Assembly: GCF_000311745.1 (NCBI RefSeq)
Contig: NZ_HE978531.1
Coordinates: 1,072,301 to 1,136,300, forward strand
Direction: 5' to 3'
Source of the DNA: Anaerococcus obesiensis ph10
GTDB taxonomy: Bacteria > Bacillota > Clostridia > Tissierellales > Peptoniphilaceae
Length of the DNA: 64,000 nt
Shown: piece by piece, positions 16,425-25,438 of the stretch
How positions within the stretch are numbered: the first letter of the stretch is position 1
Layout of the letters: each line of letters begins with the position of its first letter
Notes under the pieces: generated by a model
Told to the model about the DNA's origin: nothing
What the model saw: the letters and a program-made list of their open reading frames with translations, nothing else
Databases searched by the model: none
Made by a program: the position numbers and the translations under genes

Positions 16425-17535
16425 TATTTCCCGCCTTTCTATTTTTCTTTTTGTTTACTTTTGCTTTTATAATTCTAAATATTAAAGGAATAGCTGTAAA
16501 TAAAATTATTGTTCCTATAATTATAGAAATTAATTCACTAGGAACTCCCATTGTTCTTTGTAAATTACTTCCTGCGTATTTTAATGATCCCAAAAATAAT
16601 CCTGAGAAAATACATCCTATTGGATTGTTAGATGCCAAAAGTGAAACTGCAAGTCCATCAAATCCAAAATTTTCCATAGCTGATAATAAAGGAAGTGAAT
16701 AAGTGTAACCCATTACTTGAGTTACGCCTGCAAGCGAACACAAACATCCAGAAATTGCCATTGATTGGATTATTTTTTTATTTGCATCAATTCCACCGTA
16801 CTCACTTGCTTCTCTGTTTAATCCTACGGCTTTTAATTTATAACCAAGACTTGTTTTTTCAAGAATAAACCAAATAATAATTACGCTAACAATAGCAAGA
16901 ATTATTCCTAAATGAATTGGTGCTCTAAAAAATTTTCCAAAAAATCCATCAAATTTTTGGCTAGCGTTTGTAACTAGAGTAACTTTTGCTGAATCATTTA
17001 TATCAAATGTTCCCATAGAATTTGGTTTTTGATAGCGATAAACTATAAAATTTTGAAAATAAAATGCTACCCAGTTAAGCATTATAGTAGAAATTACTTC
17101 GTGAATTCCAAATTTTGCTTTTATAAATCCTGCAAGTCCTCCATACAAAAATCCTGCCAAAAGTGCAACAATTATTGTAACAATAACATGGATTACTGGT
17201 GGAAGTTTTAGTAAGTAGCCCATCAAAAATCCTACAGTTGAACCAATTATAAATTGTCCCTCTGCTCCCATATTAAAAAGTCCTGTTTGAAAAGCAAAAC
17301 ATACACCGAGACCTGTAAGAATAATTGGAGTTGAATTTACAAGAGCCCAGCCGATATTTCTTGGGGATTTAAAAATTCCTTCTATTAATTTTCCATAAGC
17401 TTCTATTGGATTATAACCTGTAAGAGAAAGAACTATAGCTCCTACCAAAAGTCCCAAGATTATTGATACAAGAGTAAATAATAATTTTGAATTTGAAAAA
17501 GAATTTTTTCTTTTTGTTTTTGCTTTCTTATTCAT
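16417..17535 (-). CDS. nucleoside ABC transporter permease (NupP-like)
   Basis: A 372-residue permease with a basic N-terminal tail and about ten hydrophobic segments. It carries the family motifs FNMGAEGQFIIG (about 87-98) and KAVGLNREASEYGGI (near 235). It pairs with 15489-16424 as the membrane channel and overlaps both neighbours by 8 bases. Confidence 0.9.
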   Translation of the reverse strand: MNKKAKTKRKNSFSNSKLLFTLVSIILGLLVGAIVLSLTGYNPIEAYGKLIEGIFKSPRNIGWALVNSTPIILTGLGVCFAFQTGLFNMGAEGQFIIGSTVGFLMGYLLKLPPVIHVIVTIIVALLAGFLYGGLAGFIKAKFGIHEVISTIMLNWVAFYFQNFIVYRYQKPNSMGTFDINDSAKVTLVTNASQKFDGFFGKFFRAPIHLGIILAIVSVIIIWFILEKTSLGYKLKAVGLNREASEYGGIDANKKIIQSMAISGCLCSLAGVTQVMGYTYSLPLLSAMENFGFDGLAVSLLASNNPIGCIFSGLFLGSLKYAGSNLQRTMGVPSELISIIIGTIILFTAIPLIFRIIKAKVNKKKNRKAGNNA

Positions 17536-19051
17536 GATCTCCTCCTGCCATTAATCTTCCTACTTCGTATTCATCAGTTTCTTTTGGATCAAGCTCTCCT
17601 ACAATTTGTCCATCATAAATTACGCAAATTCTATCAGATAAATCCATTACTTCATCTAATTGAAAACTTATTAATAAAACTGCCTTGCCTTGATTTCTAA
17701 GCTCTACTAAATATTGATGGATAAATTCTATTGCTCCAACGTCAAGTCCTCTTGTTGGTTGAGCAGCTATTAATAAATCCGGATCATTTGTAATCTCTCT
17801 TGCGATAATTACTTTTTGTTGGTTTCCGCCTGAAAGACTTCCTGCTTTTTCGTTTATATCATTTGGTCTTATATCAAATTTATCAATCAAATTGTTTGCA
17901 TTTTCTTCTATTTTTTTGAAATCCAAAATTCCATTTTTTGAAAAGTCTTTATCTATATTCTCCAAAATCAAATTATCTTTAATTGGATATTCTAAAACCA
18001 GACCTCTTTTTTGTCTATCTTCTGGAATTTGGTTCATGCCAAGGTCAATTATATTTCTAGGAGCTTTATTTGTAATATCTTCTCCTTTTAAAATAACTTT
18101 GCCTTTTTGAGCTTTTCTCATTCCAGAAATTGCATCTATTAATTCTGTTTGACCGTTTCCATCAACTCCTGCAATTCCTAGAATTTCTCCTTTTCTTATC
18201 GAAAGATTTAAGCCTTTTACCTTGTCAACTTTTCTGTTGTCCTTAACCCAAAGATCTTCTATCTTAAATATTTCTTCTCCAAGGTCAATTTTTTCTTTTT
18301 TTACATTAAAGCTTACATCACGGCCTACCATTTTTTCAGCAAGATCAGCCTCACTTACATCTTTTACATTAACTTTGTCGATGTATTCTCCCCTTCTAAT
18401 TATGGTACAAGTATCTGCCATAGCTTTAATTTCTTTTAATTTGTGGGTAATTATTATAACTGATTTTCCAAGTTCAGTTAATTTTTCAACTATTTCTATA
18501 AATTCATTTATTTCTTGAGGAGTTAAAACTGCTGTTGGCTCATCAAAAATCAAAATATCTGCTCCATGATATAAAGCTTTTAAAATTTCAACTCTTTGTT
18601 GTTGTCCAACAGATATATCCGCAACTTTGCTGTCCGGATCTATAATAAGTCCATATTCTTGGCTTAATTTAACAACTTCTTTTTTTGCCTTAGCTCTATC
18701 AATGAAAGAATTTTTTCCTTCATAACCTAATATTATATTTTCTGTAACTGTAAATGGTTCTATCAGCATAAAATGTTGGTGAACCATTCCTATGCCCATG
18801 CTAATTGCTTTTTTTGGTGAATTATTTATAATTTCTTCGCCTTTTATGTAAATGTTTCCTTCAGTTTGAGGAAACATTCCATATAAAATATTCATAAGAG
18901 TAGTTTTACCAGCTCCATTTTCTCCAAGCAGAGCGTGTACTTCACATTTGTGAAGGTCAAAATCTACGCCTTTTAAAACTTTCTTGTCGCCAAAGCTTTT
19001 ATGAATATTTTTCAATGAAACAACTGGGCTTTCATTTAAATACTTATCCAT
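17528..19051 (-). CDS. nucleoside ABC transporter double ATPase (NupO-like)
   Basis: A 507-residue protein with two ABC domains in tandem, as in sugar and nucleoside importers. Domain 1: Walker A GENGAGKTT (about 39-47), signature ISVGQQQRVEI, Walker B ILIFDEPTAVL. Domain 2 is degenerate at Walker A (GVDGNGQTE, about 294-302) but has LSGGNQQKVIIARE and the AQPTRGLDVG motif in place of DEPT. This pattern is normal for the family. It energises uptake by the two permeases. Confidence 0.93.
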   Translation of the reverse strand: MDKYLNESPVVSLKNIHKSFGDKKVLKGVDFDLHKCEVHALLGENGAGKTTLMNILYGMFPQTEGNIYIKGEEIINNSPKKAISMGIGMVHQHFMLIEPFTVTENIILGYEGKNSFIDRAKAKKEVVKLSQEYGLIIDPDSKVADISVGQQQRVEILKALYHGADILIFDEPTAVLTPQEINEFIEIVEKLTELGKSVIIITHKLKEIKAMADTCTIIRRGEYIDKVNVKDVSEADLAEKMVGRDVSFNVKKEKIDLGEEIFKIEDLWVKDNRKVDKVKGLNLSIRKGEILGIAGVDGNGQTELIDAISGMRKAQKGKVILKGEDITNKAPRNIIDLGMNQIPEDRQKRGLVLEYPIKDNLILENIDKDFSKNGILDFKKIEENANNLIDKFDIRPNDINEKAGSLSGGNQQKVIIAREITNDPDLLIAAQPTRGLDVGAIEFIHQYLVELRNQGKAVLLISFQLDEVMDLSDRICVIYDGQIVGELDPKETDEYEVGRLMAGGDHE

Positions 19052-19092
19052 AATACCTCACTATTAATTTAGAATTTTCTAAATATTTTTGT

Positions 19093-19125
19093 AAAAAAAA
19101 GAGTAGTTTTTCTTCCTACTCTTTT
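19093..19125 (-). terminator. terminator/attenuator between the BMP gene and the ABC genes
   Basis: Stem AAAAGAGTAG/CTACTCTTTT with a 9-base loop and a T run on the minus strand lies between the binding-protein gene and the ATPase gene. Partial read-through would give more binding protein than transporter. Confidence 0.75.
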
Positions 19126-19155
19126 AATTACTTATTTTTCTAAGTAGATTTTTAC

Positions 19156-20229
19156 TTATTTGTCGTAACCCATTGATTTAAATTCTTCTTCGTTTTGTGG
19201 AACTTTAATTTTTCCATCAACGATTTGATTTCTTAAATCTTCAACCTTATCTTTAACTTCTTGGTCTACTAGGTCATTATCTCCATAAGCTATATCCAAA
19301 GCATCTCCATCTTTAAGTGAGAATGCTCTTGTTTCTCCACCTTTGAATTTTCCATCTTTGTAATCATCAAGTGTTAATTGAACAGCTTTTCCTACGCCTT
19401 TAACTGTTGAAGCCAAAATATTATCTGGAGCTTCTTCTTTTTGGTCACGGTCAACGCCGATTACGTATTTATTATTTTCTTTTGCTGCTTCAAATACTCC
19501 AATTCCTGTACCACCAGCTGCGTGGAAGATTACATCTGCACCTTTTTGATACATTTGGTTAGCAATATTTTTTCCTTTTGCTTGGTCAGCATAAGAATTT
19601 GCGTATTGAACTTGAACTTCTATGTCTTTTCCTTTTTCTTTTGCTGCTTGTTTTACACCAGCTCTAAATCCATATTCAAATCTATCGATTACTGCTGATT
19701 CCATTCCACCTACAAATCCAACATTGTTAGATTCTGTTTTCATTCCTGCAATATATCCAACTAAAAATGAGTTTTCATTATCTGCAAATGTTATTCCTAA
19801 AAGATTTTCAATTTTATCAGGATTTGCGTTGTCGATTATTGCGTAATTTTGATCTGGATTGTCTTTTGCAGCCTTGCTTGTTGCATCATAAAGAGCATAT
19901 CCTACTGTAAAAATCAAATCTGATTCACTATCAAGAGCTGATTCAAGGTTTGGTTGGTAATCAGAATCTTTGTGTGATTCAATATAATCAAATTTAATTT
20001 TTCCATCTTTTTCGTAAGCTTTTAATCCTTCATAAGCAGATTGGTTAAATGATTTATCATTTATTCCACCTTGGTCAGTTACCATTGTAGCTGATACTTT
20101 TGCTCCATTTGCATTAGAGGCTGTAGAAGCCATTGAACCGTTATCAGAATCTTTTTTTGATCCACAAGCTGTAATGCTTAGTGAAAGTGCTAGAGTTAGA
20201 GCTCCAGCCATAATTTTTTTAATTTTCAT
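19156..20229 (-). CDS. BMP family lipoprotein (nucleoside binding, NupN/PnrA-like)
   Basis: A 357-residue solute-binding lipoprotein. The signal peptide MKIKKIMAGALTLALSLSIT ends at lipobox ITAC (Cys22). The mature part has the BMP motifs TDQGGINDKSFNQSAYEG (about 52-69), IFTVGYALYDA, VGFVGGMES and the VGVDRDQ loop. PnrA-type relatives bind purine nucleosides; that specificity is inferred from the operon type. It is the first gene of the transporter operon and has its own promoter. Confidence 0.92.
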   Translation of the reverse strand: MKIKKIMAGALTLALSLSITACGSKKDSDNGSMASTASNANGAKVSATMVTDQGGINDKSFNQSAYEGLKAYEKDGKIKFDYIESHKDSDYQPNLESALDSESDLIFTVGYALYDATSKAAKDNPDQNYAIIDNANPDKIENLLGITFADNENSFLVGYIAGMKTESNNVGFVGGMESAVIDRFEYGFRAGVKQAAKEKGKDIEVQVQYANSYADQAKGKNIANQMYQKGADVIFHAAGGTGIGVFEAAKENNKYVIGVDRDQKEEAPDNILASTVKGVGKAVQLTLDDYKDGKFKGGETRAFSLKDGDALDIAYGDNDLVDQEVKDKVEDLRNQIVDGKIKVPQNEEEFKSMGYDK

Positions 20230-20271
20230 CTCTCCCCCTTAAATTAAGAAATTGTTTTTTTGTGTAATACT

Positions 20272-20300
20272 ATTTTATATGAAATTTATCTTTCTGTCTA
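20272..20300 (-). promoter_or_regulatory. promoter of the nucleoside transporter operon
   Basis: Minus-strand -35 TAGACA (20295-20300) and -10 TAAAAT (20272-20277) with a 17-base spacer, about 40 bases before the start codon. Confidence 0.55.
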
Positions 20301-20327
20301 GCTATTTTACAATAATAAAATTATTTT

Positions 20328-21359
20328 TCATTTTAATATATAAGTTTTTAATAAATCAAACAAATTCATCAAGGCATTTTCGTGACATCTTTCATAGCCA
20401 TGAGATGCTGAAATTCCACAGCCTACAAGGGCGTGCCTATAATCATAAAATGAGCTCATAGCAGCAGATGCATCTGAGCCATAAAATGGATAAATATCAA
20501 TTGCAAAATCAATTCCAATTTTTTTGGATGTATTTATCAAATCATTTGTTAAATCAAAATTGTAAGGACCTGATGAATCTTTTGCACAAATTGAAACCAA
20601 TCTATCATTTGTTTTTAAATCATCGAAAACAACTCCCATATCTACCGCAATCATATCTTTTATTCCAGATGGATGGCCCGAACTTGCTCCGTGTCCTACT
20701 TCTTCATAAGTTGTAAACATCATATAAATATTTCTATCAAATTTTAAATTTTCTTCTTTAATTTCTTTTGCAAGTGCAAGCAAAACTCCACTTGATGCCT
20801 TATCATCAAGATGACGTGATTTTACAAAGCCATTTGAATATCTAAATCTTGAATCAAGGGCAATAAAATCTCCAGGATTTATTCCAAGTTTTTTTACATC
20901 CTCATCGCTTTCAACAAGCTCATCGATAACAACTTCCATTTCATCAAAATTTCTTTTTGAAATTTTTGGTGTATCTGATCCATGAACTGAAGGCTCATTT
21001 AATCTAAAAACTCCTTCAAATTCTTTTCCATCTCTTGTAAAAATTTTTACATTTTCAAATTCTGCATAATTTAATGGAAAGCCACCAAGAGTTGTAACTT
21101 GAATTCCTCCATTTTCTTTTATACTTCTTACCATAAGACCAAGCGTGTCGATATGAGCTGATAATAAAAGTCCATCGTCTTTATTTTTTTCATCTACATA
21201 AATTGGAACAATTACATTTCCCTTGTTGTTTTGGTAAGGCTTGTATCCTAAATTTTTAAATTCTTCCATCAAATATTTTTCGCATTTTTTTGTAAAACCA
21301 GTTGGTGATGGTCTTGTGCATAATTCTTTTATATAAGTTATTATTGTATTTTTGTCCAT
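20328..21359 (-). CDS. M42 family metallopeptidase (aminopeptidase)
   Basis: A 343-residue M42 peptidase, a cytoplasmic two-metal aminopeptidase that forms TET-like shells. Metal and catalytic residues are visible: His69 in SAHIDTLG, the bridging Asp in RHLDDKASS (about 185), the Glu pair in TYEEVGHGA (219-220), Asp in VDMG (about 240) and the late His in ASHGYERCHE. It stands alone, with its own RBS. Confidence 0.92.
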   Translation of the reverse strand: MDKNTIITYIKELCTRPSPTGFTKKCEKYLMEEFKNLGYKPYQNNKGNVIVPIYVDEKNKDDGLLLSAHIDTLGLMVRSIKENGGIQVTTLGGFPLNYAEFENVKIFTRDGKEFEGVFRLNEPSVHGSDTPKISKRNFDEMEVVIDELVESDEDVKKLGINPGDFIALDSRFRYSNGFVKSRHLDDKASSGVLLALAKEIKEENLKFDRNIYMMFTTYEEVGHGASSGHPSGIKDMIAVDMGVVFDDLKTNDRLVSICAKDSSGPYNFDLTNDLINTSKKIGIDFAIDIYPFYGSDASAAMSSFYDYRHALVGCGISASHGYERCHENALMNLFDLLKTYILK

Positions 21360-21436
21360 TTTTACTCCTTTATTTTCTTATAATTTAATTATAAATTAAA
21401 TTTTTTTCCTTGTAAATTTAAAAATAAAATAAATAT

Positions 21437-21465
21437 TTGTATTATAAAAATATATGTGCTATAAT
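21437..21465 (+). promoter_or_regulatory. promoter of glpF
   Basis: -35 TTGTAT (21437-21442) and -10 TATAAT (21460-21465) with a 17-base spacer. The stretch from the end of the spacer to about +10 is 18/22 identical to the promoter of glpP at 39607-39635. Confidence 0.8.
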
Positions 21466-21507
21466 ATTGGTGTAAACATTTTCACAACTAAATATGAAAG
21501 AGACTTT

Positions 21508-21545
21508 GCAACAAATTTATCCCATTATTTTTGTTGCTTTTTTTA
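21508..21545 (+). terminator. leader terminator upstream of glpF (GlpP-type attenuator)
   Basis: The transcribed leader contains GCAACAAA/TTTGTTGC with seven Ts, ending about 28 bases before the glpF start codon. A terminator between promoter and gene fits control by the antiterminator GlpP, encoded at 38959-39531. Control by GlpP is inferred from the B. subtilis glp system. Confidence 0.75.
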
Positions 21546-21572
21546 TATTTAGTAATAAAACAGGAGGTTATT

Positions 21573-22289
21573 ATGAGAGACATAATACTAGGTGAATTTT
21601 TTGGAACAATGTTACTTATTTTATTAGGAGATGGAGTTGTTGCAAACGTTCTATTGAATAAGAGTGGACAAAAAGGTGCAGGTCCTGTTCAAATTACATT
21701 TGCTTGGGGTCTTGCAGTTATGATTCCAGCTTGTATTTTTGGTGCATTAACAGGTGCTCATTTTAATCCAGCCCTATCAATTGCTCTTGCATTTAACGGT
21801 GGAATCGAATGGAATACAGTTCCTTCTTATATAATTGGACAAATGCTTGGAGCTTTTTGCGGAGCTATTTTAGTTTATATTTTATTTAAAGATCATTATG
21901 ACGCAACAAGCGATGATCCATTAACAGTTAGAGCAACTTTCTGCACAGCTCCAACTATACCAAACACTTTTAGAAACCTATTATCAGAAATTATTGGAAC
22001 TTTTGTTTTAGTATTTGCTATTTTAGGATTTGGTAATGTTGCTGGCGCTGGAATGGGTGGCGTTGACAAATTATATGTATTTGGTCTTATCGTTTCAATT
22101 GGTATGAGTTTAGGTGGACTAACAGGTTATGCAATTAATCCTGCAAGAGATTTGGGACCAAGAATTGCTTATGCAGTATTACCTTTCAAAAACAAAGTAG
22201 ATCCAAACTGGGGATATTCATGGATTCCTGTTGTTGGACCAATAATTGGTGGTATCTTAGCAGTTCCAGTTTTTAATTTTATATTTTAG
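21573..22289 (+). CDS. glpF: glycerol uptake facilitator GlpF
   Basis: A 238-residue aquaglyceroporin with six membrane helices and both pore motifs, NPA at 65-67 and NPARD at 189-193. The Asp after the second motif marks the glycerol-conducting type. The start is set by AGGAGG 7 bases upstream; a longer frame from 21531 would overlap the leader terminator. It is followed after about 30 bases by a GlpA-like dehydrogenase and controlled by an attenuated leader. Confidence 0.95.
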   Translation: MRDIILGEFFGTMLLILLGDGVVANVLLNKSGQKGAGPVQITFAWGLAVMIPACIFGALTGAHFNPALSIALAFNGGIEWNTVPSYIIGQMLGAFCGAILVYILFKDHYDATSDDPLTVRATFCTAPTIPNTFRNLLSEIIGTFVLVFAILGFGNVAGAGMGGVDKLYVFGLIVSIGMSLGGLTGYAINPARDLGPRIAYAVLPFKNKVDPNWGYSWIPVVGPIIGGILAVPVFNFIF

Positions 22290-22322
22290 TTTTTTATAAT
22301 TTTAAGAAAAGAGAAGAATAAA

Positions 22323-23810
22323 ATGTATGATGTAATAATAATCGGTGCTGGTGTAACTGGTGCATCAATTGCAAGAAGACTTTCTAGGTATAAATTAAAT
22401 ATTTTAATTTTAGAAAAAGAAATTGATGTGTCCATGGGAGCTAGCAAGGCAAATTCTGCCATAGTTCATGGTGGTTATGCTGAAAGCCATGATGAGCTAA
22501 GAGGAAGAATTTGTTACAAGGGAAGAGTGGAATTTAATAAGTTAAACCAAGAGCTAAACTTTGGATTTTTGGAAAACGGATCTTTGGTTTTAGCTTTTGA
22601 TGAAGATGATGAAAAAGAACTTAATAAACTCTACAAAATGGGTCTTGAAAATAATCTTGATGATATTGAAATAATTAATCAAGAAAAGCTTAGACAAATA
22701 GAACCTAATGTATCCGATGATGCAATATCTGCTCTTTATTGCAAAGGAGCTGGTGTTTGTTCTCCATACGAATACGTTATTGCCCTTGTAGAAAATGCCA
22801 TAGAAAATGGCGCTGAATTAAAACTTCAAAGTGAAGTTGTTGATATAAAAAAAGAAGAGGATATTTTTAAAGTAAAAACTTCTGATGACAATACTTATGA
22901 AGGAAAATTTGTAATTAATGCTTCTGGATTAAATGGAGCAAAAATTTCAAGTATGATTACAGAAACTAATTTTACAATCCATCCAAGAAGTGGCGAATAT
23001 TTACTTATGCAAAAAGGAACTGGCGAGAAAATAAAACAAGTTTTATTCCAAACGCCATCTAAAAAATCAAAAGGAATTCTTGTAACAAGAACCTACCACA
23101 ACAATCTTCTTTTGGGCCCTGATGCCATTGATGAAGAAGAAATCGATCTTGGAACACACATTGAAAGGCTTGCAGAAATTTACAAGCTTGGATTAAAATC
23201 TGTAAAAGATAATGTAATAGATTTGAAAAAATTTATCCGCTCCTTTGCAGGACTTAGACCTGCTTCATCAACGGGAGATTTTATAATAGAAAATACCAAA
23301 ACTTCTGGTTTTATAAATGTTGTAGGAATCCAATCTCCAGGTATAACTTCTTCTCCAGAAGTTGCCAAAATTGTTGAAAATATTTTAATAGATTTAAATT
23401 TAAAATTGGAAGAATATCCTTCCTACAATCCTTATAGAAAACCTATTATAGAATACAAAGAGCTTGAAGATTTTAATAAGGTAAAAGATAAAATTGATTT
23501 GCCACTTGGAAATCCCGAAAGACTTGTATGCAGATGTGAACAAGTTAGCGAAAAAACAATAAGAGATGCAATGAACAGGGGTATCCCTTGTCTGACATTT
23601 GACGCAATAAAAAGACGTACAAGAAGTGGAATGGGATTTTGCCAAGGAAATTTCTGTAGGCAAAGAGTTCTAGAAGTTATGGAAGACGAAACAGGAGAAA
23701 AAATTTTAAACAGAAAATTCGACAGCGAACATTCTGGAATTTCTAGAATAAATAAAAAAGATATTAATAATTTCATAAAAGAATTAGAAGAAAAAAATTT
23801 AGAAGAATAA
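22323..23810 (+). CDS. FAD-dependent glycerol-3-phosphate dehydrogenase-like protein with BFD-type Fe-S domain
   Basis: A 495-residue fusion of a DAO-type FAD oxidoreductase and a C-terminal BFD-like domain. The N-terminus IIGAGVTGASIARRL (6-20) binds FAD, and substrate-domain motifs include SKANSAIVHGGY. In the tail, CRC (about 401-403) and CQGNFC (about 438-443) supply four cysteines for a [2Fe-2S] cluster. Members oxidise glycerol-3-phosphate in anaerobes and pass electrons to a partner flavoprotein, probably that encoded at 34622-35881. It shares the glpF transcript. A paralogue lies at 35893-37314. Confidence 0.88.
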   Translation: MYDVIIIGAGVTGASIARRLSRYKLNILILEKEIDVSMGASKANSAIVHGGYAESHDELRGRICYKGRVEFNKLNQELNFGFLENGSLVLAFDEDDEKELNKLYKMGLENNLDDIEIINQEKLRQIEPNVSDDAISALYCKGAGVCSPYEYVIALVENAIENGAELKLQSEVVDIKKEEDIFKVKTSDDNTYEGKFVINASGLNGAKISSMITETNFTIHPRSGEYLLMQKGTGEKIKQVLFQTPSKKSKGILVTRTYHNNLLLGPDAIDEEEIDLGTHIERLAEIYKLGLKSVKDNVIDLKKFIRSFAGLRPASSTGDFIIENTKTSGFINVVGIQSPGITSSPEVAKIVENILIDLNLKLEEYPSYNPYRKPIIEYKELEDFNKVKDKIDLPLGNPERLVCRCEQVSEKTIRDAMNRGIPCLTFDAIKRRTRSGMGFCQGNFCRQRVLEVMEDETGEKILNRKFDSEHSGISRINKKDINNFIKELEEKNLEE

Positions 23811-23817
23811 TAAAAAA

Positions 23818-23840
23818 ACCACAGGCTATACGCCTGTGGT
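23818..23840 (+). terminator. terminator hairpin without T run (left copy)
   Basis: Stem ACCACAGGC/GCCTGTGGT around TATAC just after the GlpA-like gene. No T run follows; instead the repeat element begins. The same stem recurs with a T run at 24079-24105. Confidence 0.75.
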
Positions 23841-23845
23841 TAGAA

Positions 23846-24073
23846 CGTAGATAAAGTAGTTTAGTAATTCATTATTAATTATTAAAAAAATTACGCTACA
23901 ACCCATCTCGACCTGATAAATATGCCTTGATTTGGCATATTTATCCCTAAAACTAGTGTGAAATCAAGGGAAAATTTGCAAAGCAAATTGGTTTTAGTGT
24001 GGAGAGATCTCATGAGATTTCTCCGCTCACTACGTTCGGTCGAAGTAGGCGAAATTTCTATTTTGTTTACAAT
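23846..24073 (+). repeat. MITE-like repeat element, copy 2
   Basis: About 230 bases with no credible gene. From the left: an end motif GTAGATAAAG, the core AACCCATCTCGACC (23900-23913), a perfect 12-bp hairpin (23915-23945, loop TTGATTT), the palindrome GGAGAGATCTCATGAGAT, then GGTCGAAGTAGGCGAA and the inverted end motif TTTGTTTACA. It lies between two copies of one terminator stem and points the same way as the upstream gene. It is homologous to 15180-15470 and 44037-44209. Confidence 0.8.
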
Positions 24074-24078
24074 CTTAT

Positions 24079-24105
24079 CCACAGGCTTCATGCCTGTGGT
24101 TTTTT
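24079..24105 (+). terminator. terminator hairpin with T run (right copy)
   Basis: Stem CCACAGGC/GCCTGTGG, loop TTCAT, followed by six Ts; it shares its stem with the hairpin at 23818-23840. Confidence 0.85.
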
Positions 24106-25432
24106 AATTGCTTCTTAATGTTTCTATTGCTGATAATTTTGTTGCTCTTATTGCTGGTAGATAGCCTGCTAGAATTCCTATAAATGATGAAAAAATCACT
24201 GCCATAACTCCTAGCCAAATTGGGATATTAAATTCCAAAGCTGTATCCATGGCTTGGGCGAATCCTGCTAGCAAAAATTTATTTGCTATAAATCCTAACA
24301 AATAAGAAATAAGTAAGCCTACAAGCCCTCCAAAAAATCCTATAAATCCTGATTCTAATAAAAACATAGTCTTTATATCTGAAACGCTTGCGCCAATTAC
24401 TTTCATAAGACCAATTTCTTTTTGCCTTTCGTATATGCTCATAAGCATTGTATTTATTATTCCTATCGCTGCTACAATAAAGGCGATTGAACCTATTCCT
24501 GCAAGTATGAGCATTATTGTTTTTGTGGATTTATTTATCTCTTCTATCATATCTATTGATGATGATGTTTGATAACCCATCGACTTTACTTCATCTTCTA
24601 CTGCTTTTACATTTTCATATTCATCGCATACAAGGGTAATATTTTCGTACAAATAATTTGATTTTTTCCCGCCATTTTCGCTCATATCATCAAGGCTTGG
24701 GCTTTGCAATTTTTTATCTTCTTTTTGCAAAGTTTTGTAAGTTTTTTCATTTATATACATTCTACTTTTTTCTAAAAAACTTGATTCATTCATTATCCCC
24801 TTAACTTTTATTTCAAGATCTGCAAAAGTTGGCTTGGAATTTCCTTCTTCGTCTGTGGGATTATTTTCCATATCTTCATAACCTAATCTTAGAATAAATT
24901 TTTCTTTTAAAATATTTAGGCCTTCAACATCTTCTTGTTCAAAGGATTCACCTTGTTTTTTCATCTTATATAAGTGATAGTCTGAACCCAAAATCATAGA
25001 CATTTCATCTGATGGATTTAAATTTGATCCTGAATCTAACATGTCAGATTTTATTTGAGCAAAGACCTTATCAGGTATAAGGCTTATTCCATTATTTGCT
25101 TCAAGTTTTGTATCTTTATTCTTTTTCAAAAAAATTTCTGTATATAAATCCTTATGAGGAATTACATATTTTACATGTTTTATTTTTTTAAACTTGCCTA
25201 TGCTACTTTGATTTATAGAAGTTTGTGCTTTGTCAGAACTTATTTCTATATTTTCCAATCCTCCAAAAGATTCAACCATATCTCTTTGTTGTTTTGCCAT
25301 CGCCAAACTCAAGGAAATCATCATTATTATTGACACTGTTCCAATCAAAACTGAAAGTATGGTAAGAATAGTTCTAGATTTTCTTCTCAAAAGATTTCTA
25401 AAGGCAATATCTATCCTATCTTTAATTTTCAT
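24104..25432 (-). CDS. MacB-like ABC transporter permease
   Basis: A 442-residue FtsX/MacB permease: an N-terminal cytoplasmic stretch and first helix (about 12-45; FRNLLRRKSRTILTILS), a large extracytoplasmic domain (46-300), and three C-terminal helices (about 310-430) with YERQKEIGLMKVIGAS before the second. It is the last gene of an ATPase-adhesin-permease operon and follows the upstream gene by 6 bases. Such permeases drive mechanotransmission for export or release of extracytoplasmic substrates. Confidence 0.9.
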   Translation of the reverse strand: MKIKDRIDIAFRNLLRRKSRTILTILSVLIGTVSIIMMISLSLAMAKQQRDMVESFGGLENIEISSDKAQTSINQSSIGKFKKIKHVKYVIPHKDLYTEIFLKKNKDTKLEANNGISLIPDKVFAQIKSDMLDSGSNLNPSDEMSMILGSDYHLYKMKKQGESFEQEDVEGLNILKEKFILRLGYEDMENNPTDEEGNSKPTFADLEIKVKGIMNESSFLEKSRMYINEKTYKTLQKEDKKLQSPSLDDMSENGGKKSNYLYENITLVCDEYENVKAVEDEVKSMGYQTSSSIDMIEEINKSTKTIMLILAGIGSIAFIVAAIGIINTMLMSIYERQKEIGLMKVIGASVSDIKTMFLLESGFIGFFGGLVGLLISYLLGFIANKFLLAGFAQAMDTALEFNIPIWLGVMAVIFSSFIGILAGYLPAIRATKLSAIETLRSN

Positions 25433-25438
25433 CTAAAT

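Noticed and set aside
23891-24091. 66-codon minus-strand frame
   Set aside because: It lies wholly inside repeat copy 2 and reads its palindromes; no RBS, and the frame is not shared by the other copies.
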